From Clostridia bacterium (GTDB lineage Bacteria > Bacillota > Clostridia > Christensenellales > Borkfalkiaceae): a stretch of DNA of 63,675 bases. The notes under the pieces were generated by a model that saw nothing but the letters and a program-made list of their open reading frames with translations, ran no database searches and had not been told where the DNA came from. Positions 8,418 through 16,916 of this stretch are shown here, piece by piece; within the stretch, counting starts at the first letter, position 1; every line of letters begins with the position of its first letter. The DNA lies in the NCBI GenBank assembly GCA_021204625.1, contig JAJPZA010000059.1, positions 1 to 63,675 on the forward strand, written 5' to 3'. The position numbers and the translations under genes were made by a program.

Positions 8418-9021
8418 TTCCGTTAGCTATATTGCTGTGGACACATCCTCCAGATACCTCACCGTGCTGGTTAAAAACAGGGCCAAAAGCGTCTTAAGAT
8501 ACACCCCGGAGTGCGCCATGCGCCATTCCGTGATTTTAATGGACGAGATAGACGCAGCGCTTAAAGAGGCCGGCATGGAGCCGGGCGAGGCGGACTTTTT
8601 CGCGGCCGTAACCGGCCCGGGGTCCTTTACCGGGATACGCATAGGGATATCCGCCGTCAAAGGCTTTGCGCTCGCCTGCTGCAGGCCCATGATGGGCATA
8701 ACCTCCTTTGAGTTGTTTGCAGACAGCATAGAAGACGAGTCCTTTTACGTGGTCATAGACGCCGGCCATGACCATTATTACGTCCAGGGCTTCAGACAGG
8801 GAGAAGAGATGCAGCCGGCTTTCCTTCCGGGAGACATTGTGCGTGCGTACAGGGAGCCGCTGTACGGCTTTGAAGACCTTCCCCTGGAGCATTACAGAAA
8901 GCTTAGCCCCGGGGATATGCTGGAAAGAGCGGTGGAGAGCGGCAGGCATCCGCTTGGAGAAAGAATAGGAGCGCTGTACGTGAGGAAGTCCCAGGCGGAG
9001 GAGGCCAGGGAATGCAGATAA
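8410..9021 (+). CDS. tsaB: tRNA t6A biosynthesis protein TsaB
   Basis: IAVDTSSRYLTVLV, VTGPGSFTGIRIGISAVKGFA. Confidence 0.92.
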   Translation: MNDSVSYIAVDTSSRYLTVLVKNRAKSVLRYTPECAMRHSVILMDEIDAALKEAGMEPGEADFFAAVTGPGSFTGIRIGISAVKGFALACCRPMMGITSFELFADSIEDESFYVVIDAGHDHYYVQGFRQGEEMQPAFLPGDIVRAYREPLYGFEDLPLEHYRKLSPGDMLERAVESGRHPLGERIGALYVRKSQAEEARECR

Positions 9022-9449
9022 GAGCGTGGAGATACAGGGATATACTTAAAATATCCGAGATGGAGAAGGAATGCTTTCCGCAGGAGCCGTGGAGCTTCCA
9101 TACGCTTGTGAACTGCTTTGAGCAGGACTCTTTCTCCGGCATTGTGTCGGAAGAGGAGGACGGGGAGATCACCGGGTACGCCGGCATCTCGGTCGCCGCG
9201 GACGAGGCGGATGTGCAGAACATCGCCGTTACGGAGGCGTACAGAAAAAGCGGCGTGGGAACGGCTCTTTTGGACGCGCTTTTGAAGATAGCAAAAGAGA
9301 AAGGCGTGAAGAAGGCCTTTCTTGAGGTCCGGGTGTCCAACAGCCCGGCCATGAGCCTGTACCTGAAGGCCGGCTTCAAGGGCGTGTACGCAAGAACGAG
9401 ATATTACACGGACGGCGAGGACTGCCTCGTCATGGCCAAAGATATATAA
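9012..9449 (+). CDS. rimI: Ribosomal protein S18-alanine N-acetyltransferase RimI
   Basis: GNAT motifs NIAVTEAYRKSGVGTALLDALL, AFLEVRVSNSPAMSLYLKAGFK; adjacent to tsaB. Confidence 0.9.
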   Translation: MQIRAWRYRDILKISEMEKECFPQEPWSFHTLVNCFEQDSFSGIVSEEEDGEITGYAGISVAADEADVQNIAVTEAYRKSGVGTALLDALLKIAKEKGVKKAFLEVRVSNSPAMSLYLKAGFKGVYARTRYYTDGEDCLVMAKDI

Positions 9450-9527
9450 TGTATAAAGGGATATATAAAGTTCAGGGATAAAGGCCGGTCCTGTTCGTGA
9501 GGGGCGGAAGACAGACAGGAAGACGTG

Positions 9528-11120
9528 ATGGGAATTTTCATTTCTGTGGGTAAGACAGTGGAGTGCATCATAGTGGCCTTGGTGCTTGCCGGGCTGCTTG
9601 CGGGATGCTCATACAGGGTGCTTGGGGTAATCCAGTCCGCCGGCTTTTCCGGCAAGCGGGCTTTTACATGGCTCAGGAAAAAGGACAACCACACCTTCGG
9701 CAGGCATCTCATACTTTTCACCCTGTGCGCCCTGGCTACGGCCGTCGCGGGCCTTTGCTTCGCGTTTGCGGGCGAATGGGGAGGAGTGTGCTCGCTGGCT
9801 GCCATGATAGCCCTCATGATAGTATACATATGGGCGGACAACACAAGGGCCGTTGAAGTGTACGTGGAGAAGGGCCCGCGCATCGTGCGGGTCATGGTAA
9901 TCATATTCGTGCTGTGGGCGATTTTCTGCTACATAGCCGTGGCCCTTCTGAACTTTGCGGATTACATGTGGGGCAGCCTTATCTTCAGCGCATTGAGGTA
10001 CGTGCCCATGGCGCTTTTCGCCCTGCTCATAATTCCCGTTGCCCTTTTGGGCAATCTCATCTCCAAGGCGTATGACGTTCCCCACGGCAACAAGATTATA
10101 AAGGCCGCAAAGGATAAGATTGCGGCCTCCAGCGTAAAGATAATAGGAATAAGCGGCAGCGCCGGGAAGACGGTCACCAAGGCCGTCCTTCATGACCTCC
10201 TGGACAGAAAGTACAGCGTGTTCTCAACCGTCCGCGCGCATACCACGCCCTTCGGAATCTCCAAGGCCCTGACCGGCGTGAACATAGCGGACTATGACAT
10301 ATTCATCGTGGAGATGAAGGCCCGCTACGCGGGAGACGTCGCCCGTCTTTGCGACGTCCTTCCCCCGGATTATTCCATAACCACAGGCATCTGCCCGGAG
10401 CATGCCGAAGCCTTCGGCACCAAAGAGGAAATGGTGGCCGCCAACGCGGAGCTCCTCACACGCACCAAGGGCGTCAGCATGATAGCTGCCTCCTGCTGGG
10501 ATGATTTCAGCTCATATGACGTTCCCAAGGAAAAGGAGGACTGCGTATCCGGCATCCGCTGCTCCCTGGACGGCACAATATTCACCCTCACATTAGGCGG
10601 GGAGACCAGAGAGGTCCATACCAAATTCCTCGGAGAGTACGCGGCGCGCTGCACCGGCCTTGCGGCCCAGATGGCGTATGACCTCGGGATTGCAATAGAC
10701 GAGATAGCGGAAACTCTTGCAACCACGGACTGCGTGGAGCACAGGCTCACGCACACCGTAAAAGACGGCGTCTTAATTCTGGATGACATGAACGCCTCAA
10801 CCCTTGTGGAGGCGGAATCCGCAGCCGGCGTCCTTGCCAGTCATCCCGGCCGCAAGATTATAGTCACCGGAGGCTTGACGGAGCTCGGCGTCCTGGAGCC
10901 GGAGGAGAATCAGAAGCTCGGAGCAGCCTTTCTTTGCGCGGATGAAGTCATCTTAATCGGCACCACTCTCATAAAGGACGTCCAGAAAGGATACCACAAA
11001 GCCGGCGGCAAGGAGGAGAACGTCAAGATCTTCAACACAGAGCGCAAGGCAAAGGAATACCTTGCCGGCATCCAGACAGCCGGGGACTGCGTCCTGTACC
11101 TGGCCGTGGAATCTATGTAA
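9528..11120 (+). CDS. Mur ligase family protein (MurF-like) with N-terminal multi-pass membrane domain
   Basis: N-terminal half has several hydrophobic segments; GISGSAGKTVTKAVLHDLL P-loop; LDDMNASTLVEAESAAGVL. Confidence 0.8.
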   Translation: MGIFISVGKTVECIIVALVLAGLLAGCSYRVLGVIQSAGFSGKRAFTWLRKKDNHTFGRHLILFTLCALATAVAGLCFAFAGEWGGVCSLAAMIALMIVYIWADNTRAVEVYVEKGPRIVRVMVIIFVLWAIFCYIAVALLNFADYMWGSLIFSALRYVPMALFALLIIPVALLGNLISKAYDVPHGNKIIKAAKDKIAASSVKIIGISGSAGKTVTKAVLHDLLDRKYSVFSTVRAHTTPFGISKALTGVNIADYDIFIVEMKARYAGDVARLCDVLPPDYSITTGICPEHAEAFGTKEEMVAANAELLTRTKGVSMIAASCWDDFSSYDVPKEKEDCVSGIRCSLDGTIFTLTLGGETREVHTKFLGEYAARCTGLAAQMAYDLGIAIDEIAETLATTDCVEHRLTHTVKDGVLILDDMNASTLVEAESAAGVLASHPGRKIIVTGGLTELGVLEPEENQKLGAAFLCADEVILIGTTLIKDVQKGYHKAGGKEENVKIFNTERKAKEYLAGIQTAGDCVLYLAVESM

Positions 11121-11166
11121 TTCCCTTATGCGCACGCGCGCGTATAACCTTATATATGGCATCACC

Positions 11167-11192
11167 GCCCGGCTTGTCTGCCGGGCCTTTTC
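11167..11192 (+). terminator. Intrinsic terminator of the Mur ligase operon
   Basis: GCCCGGCttgtctGCCGGGCCTTTT. Confidence 0.75.
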
Positions 11193-11373
11193 ACGCCCCG
11201 GAGCCTGAAGCGCATAAGCGCGGGTGCCTGCAGGTGCATTTGCCCGCAGAAATCTCCGGGATTGCCGGCCTGGCCTTGCCCGCATTGCTTTTCCCTGCGG
11301 CATCCGCTGTTCCCCGGTGGAATGGCTCTTCTGTTTCGCTCTGTTTTGCCCGGGCTTTTGGGCGTTCAAACGC

Positions 11374-11403
11374 TTGCTAAAGGCGGGGGAGATAGGATAT
11401 AAT
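11374..11403 (+). promoter_or_regulatory. Putative icd promoter TTGCTA-18-TATAAT
   Basis: TTGCTA 11374-11379, TATAAT 11398-11403. Confidence 0.6.
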
Positions 11404-11447
11404 TCGGGCAGAAGATACAGAAATCATATGCGTTTTCAGGAGGCATC

Positions 11448-12662
11448 ATGGCTAAGATTCAGATGAAGACGCCCATTGTGGAGATGGACGGAGACGAGAT
11501 GACCAGGATTCTGTGGGGATGGATTAAGGACATTCTCATCAAGCCGTACGTGGATCTCAGGACGGAGTATTATGACCTCTCGCTCGTCAAGAGGGACGAG
11601 ACGGAGGACCAGATAACCATAGACGCCGCAGAGGCCACAAAGCGTCTCGGGGTTGCTGTGAAGTGCGCCACAATAACCCCCAATGCGCAGAGAGTGGAGG
11701 AGTACCATCTCAAGAAGATGTGGAAGAGCCCCAACGGCACGGTGCGCCGCATACTGGACGGCACCGTTTTCCGCAAGCCCATCCTGGTAAAAGGCATAAC
11801 CCCGTACGTTCCCGGCTGGACCAAGCCCATCGCCATAGCCCGTCACGCATACGGAGACATATACAACTCCGTTGAGGCCAAAGTTCCCGCAGGAGATTCC
11901 GCATATCTCGTAATCACGGACAAGGAAGGAAATGAAGTCTCCCGCCAGCTCATACACTCCTTCAATACCGGAGACGGAATCGTGCAGGGCATACACAACC
12001 TGGATGACTCCATCCGCGCCTTTGCGAGAAGCTGCTTCAATTACGGCCTTTCCGAGAAGCTTCCAGTATGGTTCGGCGCAAAGGACACCATCTCCAAGAC
12101 CTATGACCACCGCTTCAAGGACATTTTCAACGAGATATACGAGACGGAGTACAAGGAGGCTTTTGAGGAGGCCGGGCTGTATTTCATGTACACTCTCATA
12201 GACGACATCGTGGCCCGCGTCATGCGCTCCGAAGGCGGCATGCTCTGGGTATGCAGGAATTATGACGGAGACGTCATGAGCGACATGGTGGCCACTGCAT
12301 ACGGCTCCCTCGGCATGATGAGCTCTGTCCTCGTTTCCCCGGACGGAAAGTATGAATACGAGGCGGCCCACGGCACAGTAACCCGCCATTACTACAAGTA
12401 CCTCAAGGGCGAGGTGACCTCCACAAACTCTGTGGCAACCATCTGGGCCTGGACCGGAGCCCTTGCCAAGCGCGGCGAGCTGGACGGCATCCCTGAGCTC
12501 ATAACATTTGCAAAGAAGCTTGAGAAGGCCACGCTGGACACCATAGAGAGCGGCTATATGACCGGAGACCTCATTCCCATGTTCCGCTCCGAAGGCATCA
12601 CGCCCGTAAAGATGAACTCCATCCAGTTCCTGCAGGCCATAGCCTCCAGGCTGGAGAAGTGA
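11448..12662 (+). CDS. icd: NADP-dependent isocitrate dehydrogenase
   Basis: MAKIQMKTPIVEMDGDEMTRILWGWIKDILI; YEAAHGTVTRHYYKYLKGEVTSTNSVATIWAWTGAL. Confidence 0.95.
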   Translation: MAKIQMKTPIVEMDGDEMTRILWGWIKDILIKPYVDLRTEYYDLSLVKRDETEDQITIDAAEATKRLGVAVKCATITPNAQRVEEYHLKKMWKSPNGTVRRILDGTVFRKPILVKGITPYVPGWTKPIAIARHAYGDIYNSVEAKVPAGDSAYLVITDKEGNEVSRQLIHSFNTGDGIVQGIHNLDDSIRAFARSCFNYGLSEKLPVWFGAKDTISKTYDHRFKDIFNEIYETEYKEAFEEAGLYFMYTLIDDIVARVMRSEGGMLWVCRNYDGDVMSDMVATAYGSLGMMSSVLVSPDGKYEYEAAHGTVTRHYYKYLKGEVTSTNSVATIWAWTGALAKRGELDGIPELITFAKKLEKATLDTIESGYMTGDLIPMFRSEGITPVKMNSIQFLQAIASRLEK

Positions 12663-12710
12663 CTTCCGCAGCAGCAAATCCTGCAGACACAAATCCATGG
12701 AAAATACCAA

Positions 12711-12740
12711 ATCCCCCGGATAAAAATCCGGGGGGTTTTC
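12711..12740 (+). terminator. Intrinsic terminator of icd
   Basis: CCCCCGGATAAAAATCCGGGGGGTTTTC. Confidence 0.8.
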
Positions 12741-12830
12741 TTAAAACTGCAGATAAAAATCCGGGGCAATTTCAAAAATTGCCCGTATATGTGCGGTGTT
12801 CGGTTTCCAGAGACTGGATAAAAATCCGGG
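12719..12830 (+). repeat. Three copies of a (G)ATAAAAATCCGGG(G) motif
   Basis: Copies at 12719-12733, 12752-12766 and 12816-12830; a further perfect 9-bp hairpin GGGCAATTT-CAA-AAATTGCCC at 12764-12784. Confidence 0.7.
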
Positions 12831-12880
12831 ATCCGTGGGAGACCGGATATAAATCTTTGGAAAAGCTTCATAAGCGGCAG

Positions 12881-12910
12881 TTGACACAGCCCCTTCATAA
12901 GCCGTATACT
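12881..12910 (+). promoter_or_regulatory. Promoter TTGACA-18-TATACT for the zinc-ribbon gene
   Basis: TTGACA 12881-12886, TATACT 12905-12910. Confidence 0.7.
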
Positions 12911-12967
12911 TTACGCAGAGAGACCAAGAAAAATCCCGCTTTAAATGGCGGGAGGGGAGCTGCCTGA

Positions 12968-13435
12968 ATGTACTGCAAGAAATGCGGAGCGAAAATAGAT
13001 GATGACTCATTGTTCTGCCCAATGTGCGGAACGCCCGTATCCCAGCCGAACCAGCCGAGGGCGGGCCTGGATTCGGATGACCCGTTTGACATTCCGGAGC
13101 CCAATGCCTCCGGCGGACAGACACAGCAGGGCCAGCCGAACCAGCAGAACCAGTACCGGCAGAATCCGGAGCCGAACGGAGGCTATTACCCGCCGCCCCC
13201 GTATTATCCGTATCCTCCTCAGCCCGCTCAGCCCGGTCCGCTTGACAAAAAGAGCGGAGGGTTTGCGGCGCTGTGCTTCTTCTTTCCCATTGTGGGCCTC
13301 ATCCTGTTCATCGTATGGCATGACTCGCTTCCTCTCAGGGCCAGATCCTGCGGCAAGGGCGCCCTTGCCGGGGTAATAACCTATGTGTGCCTTGTCGTGA
13401 TTTTATACGTCATCATCTTTATAGCCTTGGTTTGA
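12968..13435 (+). CDS. Zinc-ribbon protein with Pro/Gln-rich linker and two C-terminal TM helices
   Basis: MYCKKCGAKIDDDSLFCPMCGTPV zinc ribbon; PPPPYYPYPPQPAQPGP linker; two hydrophobic segments. Confidence 0.85.
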   Translation: MYCKKCGAKIDDDSLFCPMCGTPVSQPNQPRAGLDSDDPFDIPEPNASGGQTQQGQPNQQNQYRQNPEPNGGYYPPPPYYPYPPQPAQPGPLDKKSGGFAALCFFFPIVGLILFIVWHDSLPLRARSCGKGALAGVITYVCLVVILYVIIFIALV

Positions 13436-13606
13436 ACCTGAATTTCCGCAGGCACAGATCCAGGCAAACTGAATATGGCAAGACAAGCAAGGGCCGTCCC
13501 GCAAAGGGGCGGCCTGCTGGTTTTCCTGCAGACAAAAAGGCGGCGGCAGAGAATTCCCTGTCCTTCCTTAACATATCCCGGACAGAGGGAGGATGGGGCG
13601 GAAGAC

Positions 13607-13635
13607 AAAAAAAACTGCGCCAACAAGTGGCGCAG
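13607..13635 (-). terminator. Strong intrinsic terminator of the minus-strand orphan transcript
   Basis: Minus strand CTGCGCC-ACTTGTT-GGCGCAG-TTTTTTTT. Confidence 0.9.
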
Positions 13636-13753
13636 GAAAAATTTTCTTATGAAGTTGTTTTTCTTGCGGGAATCGCCGCCATCACGACTTACTTTTGGTT
13701 TTGGAACCATGCAGCCACTAATTGCCACTGCAAATCATGTGTCGCCCTAGGAA

Positions 13754-13780
13754 TCAGATTCCCTCCTTAAAGCTGTTCAT
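13754..13780 (-). CDS. Micro-ORF 2, MNSFKEGI
   Basis: ATG preceded by AAGGAGGT at 9-nt spacing; SD overlaps the stop of micro-ORF 1 (TAAGGAGG). Confidence 0.4.
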   Translation of the reverse strand: MNSFKEGI

Positions 13781-13795
13781 TGGCAAGGTACCTCC

Positions 13796-13843
13796 TTACT
13801 CTTCTATCGCATGGGATAAGCAAAGTCTTTCAAAATGAATCAT
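13796..13843 (-). CDS. Micro-ORF 1, MIHFERLCLSHAIEE
   Basis: ATG preceded by near-perfect SD AGGAGGTG. Confidence 0.45.
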   Translation of the reverse strand: MIHFERLCLSHAIEE

Positions 13844-13987
13844 GGCTTCACCTCCTACGATATCCCCTATCATAAAGAGACGTCTTATGAAAATTTTTTA
13901 TCTCGTTCAAAGAAACTTTCCAAAATCCGTTAAAAATTTTTGTTGGCGCCTAACATTTTTTGTTAGTTTCTTTCTCTTTCTGGCCTA

Positions 13988-14015
13988 ATTATAGCACATT
14001 GAGTTCAGATGTCAA
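13988..14015 (-). promoter_or_regulatory. Consensus promoter TTGACA-16-TATAAT (minus strand)
   Basis: Plus-strand TGTCAA 14010-14015 and ATTATA 13988-13993. Confidence 0.8.
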
Positions 14016-14400
14016 TACCCTTTTCAAAAAAAATTTTGTGAAAATTTCCCATCCCGGCCAAAATTGTGCACTTTGCTTATCTAATCCAACAATCCTGTGA
14101 CCTTTGTAGGGGCAGACTGCATGAGACAGGGCAAAATGCATACATATGTCAGCTCTTTCACTGCATTTGGCAGCGGCGGGCATTCCCTTGCTGCGGCTGC
14201 GGCCGGACGGGAGAGAGGGCCTGTGAACGGCAGACAGAGCCGGATACTGTTAAAAATGCAATATTCTTGTGTAAATATTGCAGAATTGTTTGTTAATTTT
14301 TAACAAAACCGCCCGAATGAACATATTCGCCCTTTTAATTTACATTTCACATGCGCCGGTGCTATACTGTGTGCAAATTCTGGAAGGAGGTCTGAATGTC

Positions 14401-15876
14401 ATGTTCTCCGGCAATTCAACGCTTGGTTTCGTTGCCGTTCTCGCCATTATTCTTGCATTCACCAAACTGTTCGGACTTATCTTCCACAAGATAGGCCTGC
14501 CGCAGGTGCTCGGCTATATAGTTGCCGGCATTCTCATAGGCCCGGCCCTCTTCGGAGATTTCTGCGGATTCTGTCTCATAGGCTTTGAGGGCTCCGGATA
14601 CACCGCTCTGTTCACCCTTCCGGCCAGCGCGGCGGACGGCACCGGATTCAACGTGTCCAACGCCTTGGACATCTTCTCCAAGATAGGCGTCCTGCTTCTC
14701 ATGTTCTCCACGGGACTGGAGACGGACATCCACCAGATGAGGAAGACAGGTGTCACGGCGCTTCTCGTTGCCCTTGTTGGCGTCCTCGTGCCCTTCGCTC
14801 TCGGCATTGTCATTTCGCTCCCGTTCGGCAACATAGGGCTCGGATTTGAGACTCCCGCTAACCTCTACAGGTGCATCTTCGTGGGCACCATTCTCACGGC
14901 CACAAGCGTGGCCATAACAGTCTCCGTTTTAAAGGAACTGGGAAAGATAAACACAAAGCTGGGGACCACTATAGTCTCGGCCGCAATAATAGATGACGTC
15001 ATAGGCATCGTCCTTCTGTCCATCGTCACAGGCATCGCGGAGGCTTCCACGGAGCAGGAGTACGAGAACGGATTCGAGGCTTTCAAGGGCACCATATACG
15101 GCACGATCATAATGATAATAGCCTTCTTCGTCTTCGCCGTGGCTGCCGGGTGGGTCCTTTCCAAGCTCTTCAAATGGATGGACAAGAGATGGCCCAACCA
15201 TCACAGAATCCCAATCTTCTCTATCGCCGTATGCTTCGCGTACGCATGGATAGCTGATGAAATCTTCGGCGTTGCGGACATCACAGGGGCGTTCCTTGCA
15301 GGAATCGTCCTTTCCACAGACCACAGGGCAAGCCAGTACACGGACAAGAAGGTGGACGTGAACTCGTACATGATCTTCGCCCCCGTATTCTTCGCCAACA
15401 TAGGAATTTCCAACATAACCTTCGCAGGCCTTGACCCCACGATTCTTCTGTGGGCGTTCCTGGCGGTAATCATGGGGCTCATAGGAAAGGTAGTAGGCTG
15501 CGGAGCCGTCTTCAAATGCTTCAAGTACAACTGGCGCCAGAGCACCATAGGCGGCGTGGGAATGATGGCCCGTGGCGAAGTGGCCCTCATAATCACGTCC
15601 ACAGTGACAAGCTCCGCTCTCGGCGAATACGCCCTGCCGTCTGAGTTCATGATAATGACGGTGCTTCTCATTCTGTTCTCCTCGATCCTCACGCCCATCA
15701 TGCTGAAGGTCTTCTACAAGGGAGACAAGGACGGCTTGCCTTTGGGCGGCGGCGGTGGCATGCCGGAGCCTCTTCCTGATTCCGGCGGAGCTCCGGCTCC
15801 GGGCACAAACCCTGGCGGCTCAGCGAATCCTTCCGGACAAGCCGCAGAGCCTGCGGCCCCGAACGGCAACGGCTGA
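14401..15876 (+). CDS. Cation:proton antiporter (Kef/CPA2 type) with Gly/Pro-rich C-terminal tail
   Basis: GLPQVLGYIVAGILIGP, TSVAITVSVLKELGKI, AAIIDDVIGIVLLSIVTG; SD GGAGG upstream of ATG 14401. Confidence 0.9.
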   Translation: MFSGNSTLGFVAVLAIILAFTKLFGLIFHKIGLPQVLGYIVAGILIGPALFGDFCGFCLIGFEGSGYTALFTLPASAADGTGFNVSNALDIFSKIGVLLLMFSTGLETDIHQMRKTGVTALLVALVGVLVPFALGIVISLPFGNIGLGFETPANLYRCIFVGTILTATSVAITVSVLKELGKINTKLGTTIVSAAIIDDVIGIVLLSIVTGIAEASTEQEYENGFEAFKGTIYGTIIMIIAFFVFAVAAGWVLSKLFKWMDKRWPNHHRIPIFSIAVCFAYAWIADEIFGVADITGAFLAGIVLSTDHRASQYTDKKVDVNSYMIFAPVFFANIGISNITFAGLDPTILLWAFLAVIMGLIGKVVGCGAVFKCFKYNWRQSTIGGVGMMARGEVALIITSTVTSSALGEYALPSEFMIMTVLLILFSSILTPIMLKVFYKGDKDGLPLGGGGGMPEPLPDSGGAPAPGTNPGGSANPSGQAAEPAAPNGNG

Positions 15877-15965
15877 CAGATGACAGACATCCGGTCTCAA
15901 GCCAGCCCAAGCCAGCCTAAGCCAAACCGATCCAAACCAATCCGATTCAATTCACAAGCAACACA

Positions 15966-15995
15966 AAACCCGCAGAGGAAACTCTGCGGGTTTTT
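15966..15995 (+). terminator. Intrinsic terminator of the antiporter gene
   Basis: AACCCGCAGAggaaacTCTGCGGGTTTTT. Confidence 0.85.
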
Positions 15996-16038
15996 GGATG
16001 TTGTTTTCATTCATGCCGCCGGTAGTGCGGCAGGGCGC

Positions 16039-16269
16039 TTATCTGGAAAGCACCCAGGACCTTACATCCGCCTTGGCTATAGGCGTTATGCTTTCCTGAG
16101 GGTATTTGGATTTGTATCCGCCGTAGGTGTATATGAAGTAAAGCCCGTCATTTGTGATGTATAAAGTCTCTTCATAGCCGTATGGATCGCCGGGAACACC
16201 GCAGGTGAATTTTTTGTCTATCACGGAGGTCGCCGTGTCGTAAATGACCCCGTCTATGGCCTTGCGCAT
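16039..16269 (-). CDS. Small conserved protein of unknown function (76 aa)
   Basis: MRKAIDGVIYDTATS...EETLYITNDGLYFIYTYGGYKSKY...ITPIAKADVRSWV resembles a widespread small gut-bacterial family I recall only by pattern. Confidence 0.6.
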   Translation of the reverse strand: MRKAIDGVIYDTATSVIDKKFTCGVPGDPYGYEETLYITNDGLYFIYTYGGYKSKYPQESITPIAKADVRSWVLSR

Positions 16270-16375
16270 AAAAATTCACTCTCCATCTAATCGTATCTTA
16301 TACTGCGAGTTGAAGTTTAGCATAAGCCATTTTTTCTGTCAAACGGCGCAAAACACATTTTCTCCGGCCCGCTTC

Positions 16376-16395
16376 TTTTGTGAGATTTCACAAAA
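16376..16395. promoter_or_regulatory. Perfect 8-bp inverted repeat, operator-like
   Basis: TTTTGTGA-GATT-TCACAAAA. Confidence 0.45.
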
Positions 16396-16669
16396 AATTG
16401 TTAGTACAACGCAGCCTCATGCGTCTTTTTACATGCCTCTTGCGCCTGTCCGCCATACCGACCTTCGGGTTTGCACCATGTCCGGCCTGCATGACATCAA
16501 TCAGCGGACAGCCGCACCAGGCACCGCCCAGGCGTCCATCCCCCGGCCGGAAGGCGGGACATATGCATCACTCTGTCTGTTATCTTTCAAAATGCTTGTC
16601 TGTGCAGTGAAGAATATTGTGAAATTATAACATTTTCATTCAATAATGTGAGAAAATAACATTTCCGTA

Positions 16670-16699
16670 TTGCAAAGCGCACAAATCATGGATTATAAT
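16670..16699 (+). promoter_or_regulatory. Putative promoter TTGCAA-18-TATAAT for the giant repeat-protein gene
   Basis: TTGCAA 16670-16675, TATAAT 16694-16699; implies ~210-nt 5'UTR. Confidence 0.6.
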
Positions 16700-16916
16700 C
16701 ATTAACGTGGGAGTATGTCATATCCCGTTTTCTGCGCCTGGAATTATGCAATTATGCCGCCGGTCCGGCGGATGCATGGGCAGAATGCGGGATGATAAAC
16801 ACGGGCATGTGAAAACACGGCGCGGGTAACCCGTTTGAAAGTTTGGACCGCAGAAGGCTGCTGCGGGCAGCCGGAATCCTTTGGCCGGCCGGGCCAAAGG
16901 GCATGGGGGAGTATTG

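Larger units (their letters stand above)
13607..13982 (-). ncRNA. Orphan leader-like/structured transcription unit (~375 nt) containing micro-ORFs
   Basis: Bounded by TTGACA-16-TATAAT promoter and terminator; includes SD-preceded micro-ORFs and several inverted repeats; no minus-strand gene downstream. Confidence 0.6.
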
